A program made the translations under genes and the position numbers. From Mastigias papua (Eukaryota; Cnidaria; Scyphozoa; Rhizostomeae; Mastigiidae), in the NCBI GenBank assembly GCA_964019165.1, contig OZ025271.1, positions 10,797,775 to 10,861,774 of the forward strand: 64,000 nt of DNA, given 5' to 3'. The number at the start of each line of letters is the position of its first letter. The first letter of the stretch is position 1. Under the pieces are notes generated by a model. It saw only the letters and a list, made by a program, of their open reading frames with translations, made no database searches and was not told where the DNA came from. Positions 36,795 to 48,862 of the stretch are shown in pieces.

Positions 36795-39737
36795 CTACAA
36801 GATAAATACAGTTTAAGTAATATTTCAGTAAATAAAAAGAGATTATTTGAAAGAGACAGGAAAGAGAGACAAAAGTGGGAAAAGAGAATAATTCAATGTG
36901 GAAGTTTCTCTGATTCCTTCTATTTATGGCATTGGGGGGAAGTAACTCTTGAGACAAACAATAGAACCTTCAGCATAGTGAAGTTGAGAAGGGTACATGT
37001 TTTTGCTTATGAACCATCAAACATCTCGTTACTTTCCTGGCACTGCTTAACAAAGTTGACAAAATCGCCCCCAATACACTGAACTGCTTTTTATTTGTCA
37101 TGCATAGTTTCTTTTAGCAAAAGATCACTCAAATCCCTTTATTCTACATCTCTATTTTTCCTTTACCAATCAACGCTCTCAATCGTGCGGAGTCTAGGTC
37201 AGTCTTTCAAGCCATGCATGCCATCCAATTCGGACCCTAGTCAAAGGAGGTGCCTATAAAATCAAGTGCACTAGATACTCGCTTTTCTCAAAAGCACCTC
37301 TAAGATGTTGTCTGAATTTTTGCATGAAGCTGCAAATTGCATGTGTACAATTTTTTATTCACCCATAAAATTGTAAACTACGATAGCTTTGATAAACTGT
37401 ATTTTAAAGTCAATATAAATGGGGTCGATGACGCTGTATTGATATTGGGTCCTCTTGATTTGCTTATCAGATCGTATAAAAATGCCCAATGTCATTTCAA
37501 CTCTGAATTATAGGCAATTCCAAACAAGACGATCTTCTATCCAAAACATCAATCTCATACTCATGCTTTTTTTCTTTTACATTCTTAATGGTCCTATACC
37601 TACCACTGAAGGTAGTGCAACTTTCTTCCTAGCAAAACAGATTCAGTACAATTTATGATGATGAGAACAATCATAGTTTTAGCTCAGCTGATTCGATAAG
37701 CCCATCCTAAAATAATCTCATCATTTTACACAATGCATTATGGGATTTCAGTTATATACTTACCTTTGAAAAGTATGGCTGCTAACAGCGGCCAAGAACC
37801 TCATCTGGAAAATGTACATAATAAAAGCGTCGCGATGTAAGGGCTCGTTCCATCTTACTTTAGGAAGTAAAAGATTATTCAGTTTTTCGAATTTCGAGGT
37901 AGAACGAACTCCGAAACAATACTGATGTCTTTCCATGGATAAATGTGTAAGATTTTGAAGCAGTTCATATTTCAGAAGGATGAAGTATTTTTGAATGGAA
38001 AAGTGTGATATTACGGCATTTCAAGGCGAAAATGTGTCAGGACTAGCATTCGAAGTGAATATTTGGGAAATTGGCTTTTGCAAATTAAAGCGAAAAGTTT
38101 ATAGTTCATGAAGTAGTTTGAGGTAAGTTGACCTTGTAGATTCCACATGCTATCACCTTCTTGAAATAAGTTGGAAATTCGATTAGATAAAAATGAGGAG
38201 TATCTAAAGAGCTTTTTCAAGCGATAAAAATGACAAGTCTGATAGTAAGCATTATCAACAAAACCACATATAAGGCCTGTGTTCTTGTAGGAACCAAGGA
38301 AATGGAAGCTTACCAGAATGACATGCCCATTGGCATTACAAAATACAACTCACCTGAAACTACCCCGTGATCTAGAATTGAGACGATGATCACGTGATAT
38401 ATATCACGTGATCCCCGTGATCTATTCTGACTGTTGTGAACCAATTCAGCAGAAATAATTCTACTATCATGAAGTCTTATAAATTCTGGCTATAAAGGCA
38501 TTGAAACATCGCACACTTTTTTTGTCTCTTGAATATACATAGTATTTATGCCTCATTTTCCATCATCTTTACCAACTCTATGCTTTTTCCTGTCATTCTT
38601 CCCAGGTTTAGTGTGGCTATTTTTAGGCTTCTGATTTGTCGCAGACTTCTAGCTTTTGTTCTCTTTGTGCAATGAACTTAGTAGTGTCATCACCGGTTTT
38701 TCGCCTAAGTTCTTTCGATTTTTCAAAATTGTCGTTCATTGCTTAGAGTAAGGATTTGCTAATCGGAAAAAACCTACTTACGATCTCATTATTAAGCACC
38801 AATTTCGGTGATGCACGAGTAAGATTCTTCAGAAAATGAGTGTTACAACACTATTTTGTTACGTCACTTTCAACTAATAAACGTCCACACATTGAACGGT
38901 ACTCCTTCAGTGCAATTCTGTCAAAACATCTCACTTGTACTATAGAGTTTGCTTCACTTCAGAGATGAGGAAATCAAGAATAATTTTCATGAATAAATAG
39001 AGTGAGTGAACGCCATGAACCGCCAAAATCATGCTAGTAAGATTGCCAAGAGCAGACCCTTTGCCACTGTTAGCCGTCATTTTCAGCAGGGTGGTGCAAT
39101 ATTTTTTGTAGGTAAGTGTACTACTCAGGTATGTTGCGATAACAAATGGTTATTCACTATAGTAGCCTAGATGGAACATACATAACAATGGAAGCAAACA
39201 ACCAGCAGACACATATTTTGATGAGCTTCCCTCTCCTGTACCGCCATCTCTCTCCTGACAGCCCCTCTTAAAGACCAAAACTTTATTTAGTACTCAAGCA
39301 CTCAATAAGGAAAACTCGATATTCATAATATTCGGACCAACCAATCAGCAGGTGTTTATTTGAATGCTCCAGGCACTCGTTAGGATAAATTAGATATCCA
39401 TAGCGATGAAGGCAACCAACCAAACGTACGTACGTATGATTTTGATGATCATTTAGAAGCAACGGGCAAATACATTCCATTACATTCTAATGAAACGGCA
39501 CTCTTGCAGACATATCAATGAACATGTCTAAAATAGGACAATGCAGTCATCACTTTTCACCCCATGCCCTCTAAACAGTACTTCCGCTATTACGGTCTAC
39601 TGTCTAATACTCGATTGTTCAAGTTTGAAAGCACATCTTTCAGTTTTATCTATGTTCAAGTTTCAAATAAACGTATTAAAAATTACTTCACGTTCATTCA
39701 AAGCATATAGCAAACAAAATAATCAACAATCTCTTAC
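36795..39737. other. Intron between the HEPN and NACHT exons
   Basis: 2.9 kb, no further domain seen. A 41-nt splice-bounded block at about 37757-37797 (minus) would break the phase and is not accepted. Near 38388-38428 there is a perfect TGATCACGTGATATATATCA-type palindrome cluster. Confidence 0.45.
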
Positions 39738-40250
39738 CGATATCACTTTGCTCAATCATCGTCTGGGTAATTGGTGACTTTTCAATAGCACTGATCTTAC
39801 GTTCAGCATCTTCTCCGAACAGCTTCTTTACTGCACTTTTGATACTTTTTATGTGAATTTCAAAATCATCACTTGAGCATGCCATACTTTCGGGATGGGC
39901 AAAGAATTCATTTCTGATCTTTCTCAGTTTGTCTATCTCTATAAATTCAGAGCTGCTCTCTTTAAACTTGAGATCTGAGAAAAGAAAAATCTTACATAAT
40001 GCAGTTGTGTCCCACTTACTTACATCTCCAGTCTTCATCTTTTTCTTGTAATCTTTGTTCCTTTCCCTGAATTTTTCTCCTAATGATTCCCATAGTTGAT
40101 CCCCACATTGTTCAATACTCTTCCACATCTCAGGCATATTCTCTTCATTCCATTTCTTTATGAAGAGTGCTCTCAAGTGATTCGCAACAATGTCCACAAT
40201 GATGTGTGAAAGCTTCACAAAATTGTTTCTCTCAGCGGTTAATTCAATGC
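39738..40250 (-). CDS. HEPN exon C with intact R-x5-H motif
   Basis: A 513-nt exon (acceptor GATTCTAG at 40251, donor ATCG|GTAAGA at 39737), phase 1-1. The domain is the same as in exons A and B: KLSHIIVDIV, KKWNE, GDQLWESLG, TALCKIFLFSDL, then RKIRNEFFAHPES. Here the HEPN signature Arg-x5-His is complete (R at 39915-39913, H at 39897-39895), as in catalytic HEPN ribonucleases. The codon that is ATG in A and B is ATT here, so this exon must be internal. Its phase joins it to HEPN-like exon D upstream and to the NACHT exon downstream. About 500 bp of its upstream intron is homologous to that of A and B. Role inferred: an RNA-binding or RNA-cleaving effector, or a signalling module, of the NLR. 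Confidence 0.8.
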
Positions 40251-41406
40251 CTAGAATCAAATTTAGAATGACAATCAATGAAGAAAGTTGACAACACTCC
40301 AGCAAGTGAAGATGTCAGAAGAAATATATCTCCATTGAATGTGCACTGCAATCGAGACAGAAGGGACACGATAATTCAACGATGCATTTCAAAAAGCAAT
40401 ATAAATTATCAACTGGTGTAATCTTAGATAATAAAACCAATCGATATATGGACAAACTTCTACTATCTCTTAGATCGATTGATTTTGAAATCGCATTAAA
40501 AAATCACAGAAAATTGCAAAGAAATTAGGACTTGCACTCTCAATGTGAAAAGCTTATAGGAGTACACATTTTTTATCATTTGCTTCGAAAGGGTTAACGT
40601 ATTGTACAATTTGTTGTAAATATCCAGCATTTTATTCAGGAATAAGATTTGTATGTACCCGATTGGGTTCCTGTGTACAAATCCAGCACTATTACCATGT
40701 TTACCTGTATGACAGTCGTACAACCTATGATGGTGTCGCATAAACGAGGGATCAGTAAGCCTTCTCTATTTCGTTTCTCTTCTAAATCTAAACAATTCCT
40801 GCGACTTTTTATTGTTAAGCTTCATTGATTCGCTGGTACTTTACAATAATAACATAAGCTGCACTATAGCATGAAAAAGTGGGAGCATTCTTTTAGCATA
40901 CTAGAACATCTAGATATCGTGCAAGGCACAGCCCTACTATTGAGCGTGCATTTCTCAATGATGAAATTGAAAAGATCAACGCTAAACAAAATTAAAACAA
41001 CTTTGTTAAAATAAAATTTAAAAAAGTATACTAAAAGAATGTTCCCGCTTTTTCGTGCTATTGTGAAGTTCTGTAGTACCAACAGACTTTTCACGAATTA
41101 AATAAGCAGTTCTATGTTTGAACGCGTACGAAATGGAGATCAGCGCTCTTGGCAAGATTTGCCCTACTTCTTGAGCTTGTAGCTCAACATATCAGCGACA
41201 AAATTGATCAAAGTATTCATTGCAGCTTTGAGCTCCCAACTAACCTCACTACCATGAAGGAACTTTTAATATCAGTTTTCTCCGGTTCTTTATCACAAAA
41301 TCTTGCCAACTGTAGTGTAAACAACACTATCTCCCTGAACAAAAAGATAAAATCAAAGGTGACTCGTTAAGACATAATGAAACGCTATATTCAGACAATA
41401 ACTTAC
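40251..41406. other. Intron between HEPN exons D and C
   Basis: 40251-40745 is a diverged inverted match to 9935-10427. 41025-41097 is a fragment of the dispersed GTTCTGTAGTACCAACAG repeat. Nothing coding seen. Confidence 0.55.
41025..41097. repeat. Dispersed repeat fragment
   Basis: Third copy of the family at 32811 and 34482-34596, recognised by GTTCCCGCTTTTTCGTGCTA and GTTCTGTAGTACCAACAGAC. Confidence 0.75.
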
Positions 41407-42009
41407 CAGAAGTTTGTTCTGTACCAGACTCTACAACATTTTCTGATTCAATGCTAGGCCCCATCTCAGTTCTCGGCTGCATACAATACTCATCAGTTTT
41501 GGAAGATTCAATTTCTGAGTGCCAGGTCTTAGAGATTTCATCTTCGACGTCTTTTTGAAACAACTTCTTTGCTGCACCAGTGGTGTCTGCTATCATGTTG
41601 TCACTTTCAGCTGGTGAACTTGCTTTACACGATGCAAACTGAGAGCTTGCTTTTCTGAGCTTTACTATGTCTCCTTTAACTGACTTGTCACACATGTTCA
41701 GGCCAAAGTCAATCATGACACCTACCAAGATATCAGTACTCCACTCTTCTTCATTCCCACAATGCAATTTGTCCTTGTACTCATTGAATTTCTTAAGGTC
41801 CTTCTTCCCAAGGTCTTTTTCAGGTACTGCATTAATAAGAGCAGAGCCAGATTCATTGCAACTTGTCCATGGTTGTTCTGGAAACTTTGTATTCCAACGT
41901 TCAATGAAATACTGACGCAGATATTTCGGAATAGCTTGTGAAATAATGAAAGATAGCTTCTCATAATGGTTTGGTATCATACCTGATTTCTCCATACTGT
42001 CCATTGGTT
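41407..42009 (-). CDS. HEPN-like exon D, probable first coding exon
   Basis: A 603-nt exon between the acceptor ATCAATTTTTAG (42010) and the donor TCTG|GTAAGT, phase 1-1 like exon C. An ATG at 42004-42002 lies five bases inside with G at +4. If it is the start, the upstream exon is 5' UTR. The product follows the DZIP3-HEPN plan: YEKLSFIISQAIPKYLRQYF, ERWN, W.SCNESGSALIN, EEWSTDILVGVMI. The catalytic loop is degenerate: VKLRKASSQFASCKA has neither the RN pair nor a His, so it is probably non-catalytic. The last 45 residues form an acidic, Ser/Glu-rich linker. It is only distantly related to A, B and C. Confidence 0.65.
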
Positions 42010-42849
42010 CTAAAAATTGATATAATTTTAAATACTCGTTGGTCTCTAATGAATGGATGAATTGGAATAAGAAGGGAAGGACTTGGAAAACTTTGAGAAA
42101 ATCTATGATTATTTGTAAGAAGGAGAATACGACAGAAATATGTATCAGCACAATACAAATATTGGACTCAGCAATCTTAGCATCATTCATAAAACATCAT
42201 GAAATAAGCTATGAAAATGACTCAAACTGCAAGCATTTTTATTTTTTCTCATGTCCACGTTGCCGGAATCAATAAGTGGAAGGGGATTCTAATAGGCTTC
42301 GGGGGGTTGGGAAGACTTGCAAAAATGATAAACATCCCCCTACCCGTCTACTAGAAACCAAGGAATAGCATCGTGATGATATGAGTGGCAGATTTTTCAT
42401 AACCAAATGAATAAATTCTACTGGAATTTTCTTTAATATTTGTCAATTCTTCAATATTCTACAAGCAACAATGTCTACTTCATGCCTTACTCGTACATAG
42501 TGCAGTTATGTCCGAAGAATTTTGGAACGGTACTCTATGGGGTGGTTTAATAAAACCTTTCTAGGGGTACTATGCTTAAAGACTGTTTCAAAAACAATTC
42601 ATATTTTACAGTCATACTACTCTGTCTGTAGAAAGTGGTATTCGATGTGTAGCTGAACTTACAATAGTCAGAGTGATTTTAATGAATGAGCCCACATTGG
42701 GAGACCCCCACTCGCTAGGTACCAAATTATGTAAGAGGAAAGCTAAAGGAAAGACATAGATGACATCAGATTAGCTGGAAATTTGACCACCAAAGGTCTG
42801 AGCTGGACTGCACCAAAGACCTGGAGCATATTCTCACTATGATTGACTC
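42010..42849. other. Region 5' of exon D
   Basis: It should hold the promoter or an untranslated first exon, but I could not place either with confidence. Confidence 0.3.
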
Positions 42850-43130
42850 ATGTGCAGAACTGAAAACAAACAACCAGCAAGATACAGCAAACGGAATTCT
42901 TTTCTTTAAATCTAAACAACAGAATCAAATGAAACTAGTTTAATATTCCTAATTTTATTATTTGTTTTCTTGTATGCAATGAATAGAGATTTGCGTTTAA
43001 GTCTCTCAATTTCTTTAAGTCATTAGGTAGGATCCATTTGTAAATAATGTTCTTTCAAATTAAGAGATGATTTTATCAGTATGGAATTCTAAGCCAATTG
43101 CTCTTTGCTCAATAAGGTTGCTATTTATGC
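42850..43130. repeat. Solitary fragment of the 2.5-kb element family
   Basis: Shares ACTGAAAACAAACAACCAGC, TCATTAGGTAGGATCCATTT and CAGTATGGAATTCTAAGCCA landmarks with 2538-2810, and sits directly before the dinucleotide microsatellite. Confidence 0.7.
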
Positions 43131-43212
43131 CCAATACATATCGATTCGAACTGTGCTACCACAAGCATTTGGAGACACACAGTGCACAATATGGTGTAGA
43201 GATATGCAATGG

Positions 43213-43407
<195 letters not shown>

Positions 43408-43814
43408 AAGCAGGATTTCTCCTTTTTCACTGCTCACAGAAACATTACTATTCTCAGAAAAATCAGGAAAAAATTAAAACTTGCCACAACCGGGAATATA
43501 TACACCTATGAAATTACTACACAATATGCTCTGCATATACCTAGTCCTTACTCAAAGATATATCCTGAAGAAATGTATTGCGCTTGTGTTATACTAGGTA
43601 TATTTAATAATGGCAGTATATTGAATAATAACAATGAATTATGCTATGTTACACGATAAGGGTGGAAATGGAGGGAATGGGATGGTGCACAGAAGTAGGC
43701 GGACATGTGTGATCAGTGAGAAATAAAGAAACCTTGACAATATATCAGAAATATACATAGGTGTAGGAGGTGGAGGGCTATGGCCCCTAGTTGAGCAGAA
43801 ATCTACTGCATTTA

Positions 43815-44110
43815 GGGAATTTCTTCTGAGAAACGATGGGTTTTACGGAAAATAGCTGCCATTCAATTCGGCTATACAGCTACTCATTTGGGCAGCAGCT
43901 CAGAGATTCGGGCTGAAAGTTTTCAGCGTCCTTGAATTATAAATTCACCTTCGCCCATGGAAATTTATCACGGTCATTCAAGTTCGCCATTTCAATATAT
44001 CAGTGCTATCTCTCTTTTTTGTGTTAGGACGTCGCAAAATCAAGCGTTGATGAGACTACGCCCATTACTTCTATAATCATGTGCAGAATGAGGTTCATGA
44101 GCTACCCTTG
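43815..44110. repeat. Diverged inverted copy of 9235-9565
   Basis: Read in reverse complement it follows 9235-9565 in order: ACGTTGATGAGA-type, CTTCGCCCATGG, GTCATTCAA and GCTACTCATT words are shared. Divergence is much greater than between duplication copies 1 and 2, so this is an older dispersed repeat. Confidence 0.65.
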
Positions 44111-45232
44111 ATATCATGTTAATGCTTTTAAAAAAACAGGCTATCTTATTCTTGTTCGTTTGCTCTTATAAAATGGCGAGCAGTATTTCTGCCCAATAAC
44201 CTACAGATGCCTAATAAGAGATCTTTCGTCTGATAACACTTCTGTAGCTGTGCATCTCATGATTCAAAAGTCGTGCACATGGACATGTTTAAGGGTAGGT
44301 CCATCCTCGTACGCAAACAACAATTGCCAAGAAATGTTGCACAAAAGGGCGTGGCCATATATATGCTTTCTACTCATCACACGCGTGATATTCCCTTTCT
44401 AGCTAATGACATTATGCTATGGAAACGTGGCATTTGTTAAGTTTAAACTCACTGTATATTACAAATTCCTCTCTTTTCATATGTTCTGCTGATAGCTGAA
44501 GACTAGAATTTAGATGAATTGGCTATCATGCAACAATACTTGAACAACTGAATGCATTTTCATACAGTGGTCTGTCAGTGAGCTATGGTCGTCGCCTTCC
44601 AAATAGACCCAGGTGTTCCGTCATCTACAGGTATGCCGTCCCTTCAGCTAACACCGCATCTTCAATAAAATTTGCTAATTGCTAGGGTAGGCATAAGCCA
44701 CCACACACTGCAGGGTATTATGACGAGTAACGCCCATTTGGACCACGCCTTTTGGTAAAATGTACAATCTACTTTGCAAATAAAAAGTTACACAAACAGC
44801 TATATAAATAACAATGGTTGTAAATAACAATGAATTCTACCTTGCAAGAAATCTCTCACATCCTCAAGCTTCTTAGACTCAAATTTGGACGAATTATAAA
44901 AGTGATCATGGAGAAATTTGGGGGAAAAGGTCCCCACTCCCCTGTGCTTAATGCACTTTGGATGGGAACCTATGTTTAGCCCTCCATAACTACATAATGT
45001 GGTAAGATCTGATTGTTACCTATGGGTGGCACCTGATCTCTAATGCCAATCGGAGTGGCTTTGAAGAAGATTAATGCCAGTAATAAACCTTACTACCGTA
45101 CTGATGTCATTACTCATGTTACATTTCCCGAATGTGTTCTTCTTTGTGGACAAGGGAGAAATTCTAAGCTGTATTCCAAAATACAACAAGCAACAAGCAA
45201 GAAAATCGAATATTCACGTTAAATTTCTCTTA

Positions 45233-47464
45233 CACAGCACTGAAAACAAACAACAAGCAAGATTTGGCAGGCAAAATTCCTTTCATTGAATCTGAAGAAC
45301 ATTTTCACATACATCTAGTTCTTTGGCCCACCCCCTATTACAACCTTCCATGTTGGTTACAATAAGAGATTTGCTCTTGAATCTCCAGATTTCTTTAAAT
45401 CCATTAGGTAGGATCCATTTGTAAATAATCGTCTTTTTAAACCTTTGAGATATTTTTATCAGCATGGAATTCTAAGCTAATTGCTCTCTGTTCAATACGG
45501 TGGGTGTTTACATCCAAAAATCCCGTTTCGATACTTTAAAACAATGAGAACTGGAGATATTGCAAACAGCATGATATGGGCGTTATGTAAATATTCAAAT
45601 GGATATGTATGGACATGTACAAGTAAGATGCCAATTCGTATTAATTCCTTACCAAGTGGCATGCTCAAAATGCTCAAAATGTGATTCTCAGCATACATTT
45701 ACGTCTAGAACATGTTTATGCTATCCCACATATCTGTATTACTAACGTTAGAAGTGACATATAAGTGACCTTGAGGTGAAATGTGTTATTAAGAATATTG
45801 AGAATTTTACGGTACTTGCTGGATATCCATGGGCGCAGGTTGCAACCTTATATTCAGCAAATGCTTCAGTGTGTCAAAAACTATTTACGTAGACCTAGAA
45901 CTAGTCACCAGACTCCATGTATTGAGTCAGCTAATAGTTTCCGTTTATTTTGTTGTAGTAGTTTGTTGGTCAATTTCATTCGTAACGATAGGACGTTAGT
46001 TTGTATATAGTGTTATTACGTTATGTATATATTTGAGGCATGATAACTCGTTTTCTTGTGTACGACCTACACACAGTGAAATAAACATTGAAATTGATTT
46101 AACTAATATACTACATACAATTATAGTACCTCTTTATGCTTAGGTAGTTTACAATTGAATGAAACAAAAATAGTAATAATAGGAATAACACGCCGCAAGA
46201 CGTATAACATAAGTAGGTAAATAAGACTTTGGATTGCTCTAATCTTTCTTCATTTACAAAACACATATGTTGATCGTATAGCAATGCAAGCTAACTTCCC
46301 TATGATATAGTCTATGTATTTGTCATCAAAACCGGTCTCTTTATACATGATAAGAAAGTTATTTGATTGAAGAGAGGCACCTAATGTGCTAAGAGACAGA
46401 ATGATAAACTTATCACTGTCAAACTGATGTTGTTGGAGCTTGACTACACCTTCATACCTATTGGTCAAAGGAATTATTCAAAGCCAGCAGAAAATTCGAG
46501 AATGTAGAGGGATTTGCTAGAAGCAGTGAGAAGAAGATCAGGACAAAGAGAATCTCCAGAACTTACTGTGGGGTAGTAAAGCCAGGGTGATATACAGGAA
46601 GAACTGATTCTGTGACTGACTTAAAGTAGTTTTCAATAAATTGACGCATTGTGTTTTGCCGTTAAGTGAAGTCGCAATCATTAACTTATGCTGTGCATAC
46701 AACTACAACGAAAAGAAGAGTCTGGCTGCAGAGAAAGGGAACAATCGATGTAGGAGAAATTCCCATATTCATTATGGCCGATACTTTCCTGTTTGTTGTG
46801 GGGGGGAGGGGTTGGGAAAGAGACCACTGGAGCCTATGGTGAACACCGTGGAATAATTTCGGATAAAACGTCTTTCAGGTCAACATGTGGGCCCGAATAC
46901 ACAAGAGTTGTGTAGAGTAAAAAATCACGTCAAGGCAACTTATGTGTCATTTTTCTATCGTTGGTACTATAGACAAATGCCATAGCATATATATGTTCAC
47001 GATGTACCAGTGTATTTAGAGTTAGCCTCCGAATACTAGGTAGCAAAGGCTTAATACGAATTGGCATCTTACTAGTACGTGTCCATACATATCCATTTGA
47101 ATATTTACAAACGCCCACATCATGTTGTTTGCAATATCTCCACTTCTTATTGTTTTAAGTGTCGAAACGGGATTTTTGGATGCAAACACCCACCGTATTG
47201 AATAGAGAGCAATTAGCTGAGAATTCCATGCTGATAGAATAATCTATTTATTTGAAAAGGATGGTTATTTACCACTGGGCCCAACGTGATGGCTTTATGG
47301 AAATCAGAAGATTCAAGAGCAAGTCTCTTATCGTAGCCAATAAAGCATGGTATAATAGGGGATGGGACCACTGAATTGGAGGAGATAATTGTATTGAAGC
47401 TCATGTTTTCCTGTTTCTTGCTTACTGTATCCTATGAGGTTTGCTGTGCCTGCTGCTGGTCTGC
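45233..47464. mobile_element. Long inverted-arm DNA element (copy 2)
   Basis: Counterpart of 2530-4760, with arms about 45233-45768 and 46930-47464. The NGYVWT..SKMPIRI phrase is present in both arms; both are broken. Confidence 0.5.
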
Positions 47465-48158
47465 TGTTTTTAGAAATGTTTGGTAGACGCTTTCTACATT
47501 GCCAGATTGTCTTTATTAAACATGAACATGTAGACCTCAAGCATTACTCAAAGAATTATATTGATATCAGCTCTGAATCTGACTGTTATGTTGTCGAAAC
47601 AAATCTAGTGTATACACGGATCTTAAAGGGCCTTTTAATTGCCATACCCTATTACTTCCCTGTCTAGAATCGGCCCTAGGTAGTCTCAAAAAATTTTTCT
47701 CAAAGCAAACTCTTTGACTACCATTACGCCTAGTTTTATTCCCCGTACAGAACCCTCATCTCCCCAATTAAAAACCACAGTGCAGCACCGGTTTTATCAT
47801 TGATTTGTGGTGATTTTTATTAAATGTACAATAGGCATATGACAGACACCTGTGAAGTATGAATAAGGCCAAGTTATCGAGTAGCCTATTAACTAAAAGG
47901 AGCTGGTTATGATATTTCCATACCCCTACCATATTTGGAGATATGTATCGTACGATCTAATGACATCTTTGTGTAGATTTGTAAAGCAGGTACCCTCCTT
48001 CAAGTTTCGATCATTTTTTCACTTATACGCCCTTTTCGTTACTTTTGATCATTTGCTGCTTGAGGTCATTCACTGCCAAGTCATCCATCGACTTTTGGAA
48101 AGAGATTTAAAGGTTTGTTCACCGTTGATTCACAATTAAAGGTATATTTCCATACGAC

Positions 48159-48709
48159 TGCATTTTCCACTCGAGCGCGAAATGCTCTCGAGCTTGGTTG
48201 CTCTCGCAAGAGCATTGATGATTCCCCATCAGTGGTATTGCCCTTGGACAACATTGCTTCGTTGTTCAAATGACTGTGTAGGAATACTGGGGGCTATTAC
48301 CCTTTCTTCATGTGTATGATGTAAATTTGCTTTGGTCTTTGAATCATACGTAAGTTGGAAATTAAGATCACCCTTTCTTTAGAAGGAACACTCTAAGTTT
48401 ATTCTATTTCTAGGAACTTTTTGGCACGTTATTTTCTCATTATACAGTGAATTAAATCTGGTACTGACCCCCTAGCCATATACTGTTCATGTAAGTGATA
48501 GCAGTCATGATGTTTGATGACTAAATTTTCGTGACATCTGGTTGGATGTCAAGGTCGAGAGAAAAGCTCGCGAGCAAAAGTGGAATGAGTTCAACTTCTC
48601 CGCCTGAGCTCGAGAGGATAGAGATCGCCAGGTTCAGCGGCAATTTGATAGTATTGCGCATGCGACTACAAGAAGCTCGAGAGCATTTTGCGCTCGAGTG
48701 GAAAATGCA
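48159..48709. mobile_element. Short TIR element with CTCGAG-rich arms (copy 2)
   Basis: Counterpart of 5455-6005 with the same 37-bp arms. Confidence 0.55.
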
Positions 48710-48839
48710 GGTTAATCGCAATAGGGCGTGGATGTTTGGGTCAGGGCTGCCCAAAAATTTAGGGACTTTAATTTCGGGACATAAGTGTAAATAATGATTG
48801 ACGTTTTGTTGTCGCAAAACTAGTGTTGTTGATTTTAGA

Positions 48840-48862
48840 GCAATTGATTACTAATTGAGATT
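48840..48862. other. Empty target site of the foldback transposon
   Basis: GCAATTGATTACTAATTGAG here corresponds to the two sides of the insertion at 6150-8466 in copy 1. A single AT replaces the AT-element-AT arrangement. Confidence 0.85.

Noticed and set aside
37757..37797. 41-nt block beginning with ATG upstream of the NACHT exon
   Set aside because: It ends in phase 2 if read from its ATG and gives a stop in the phase needed by NACHT.
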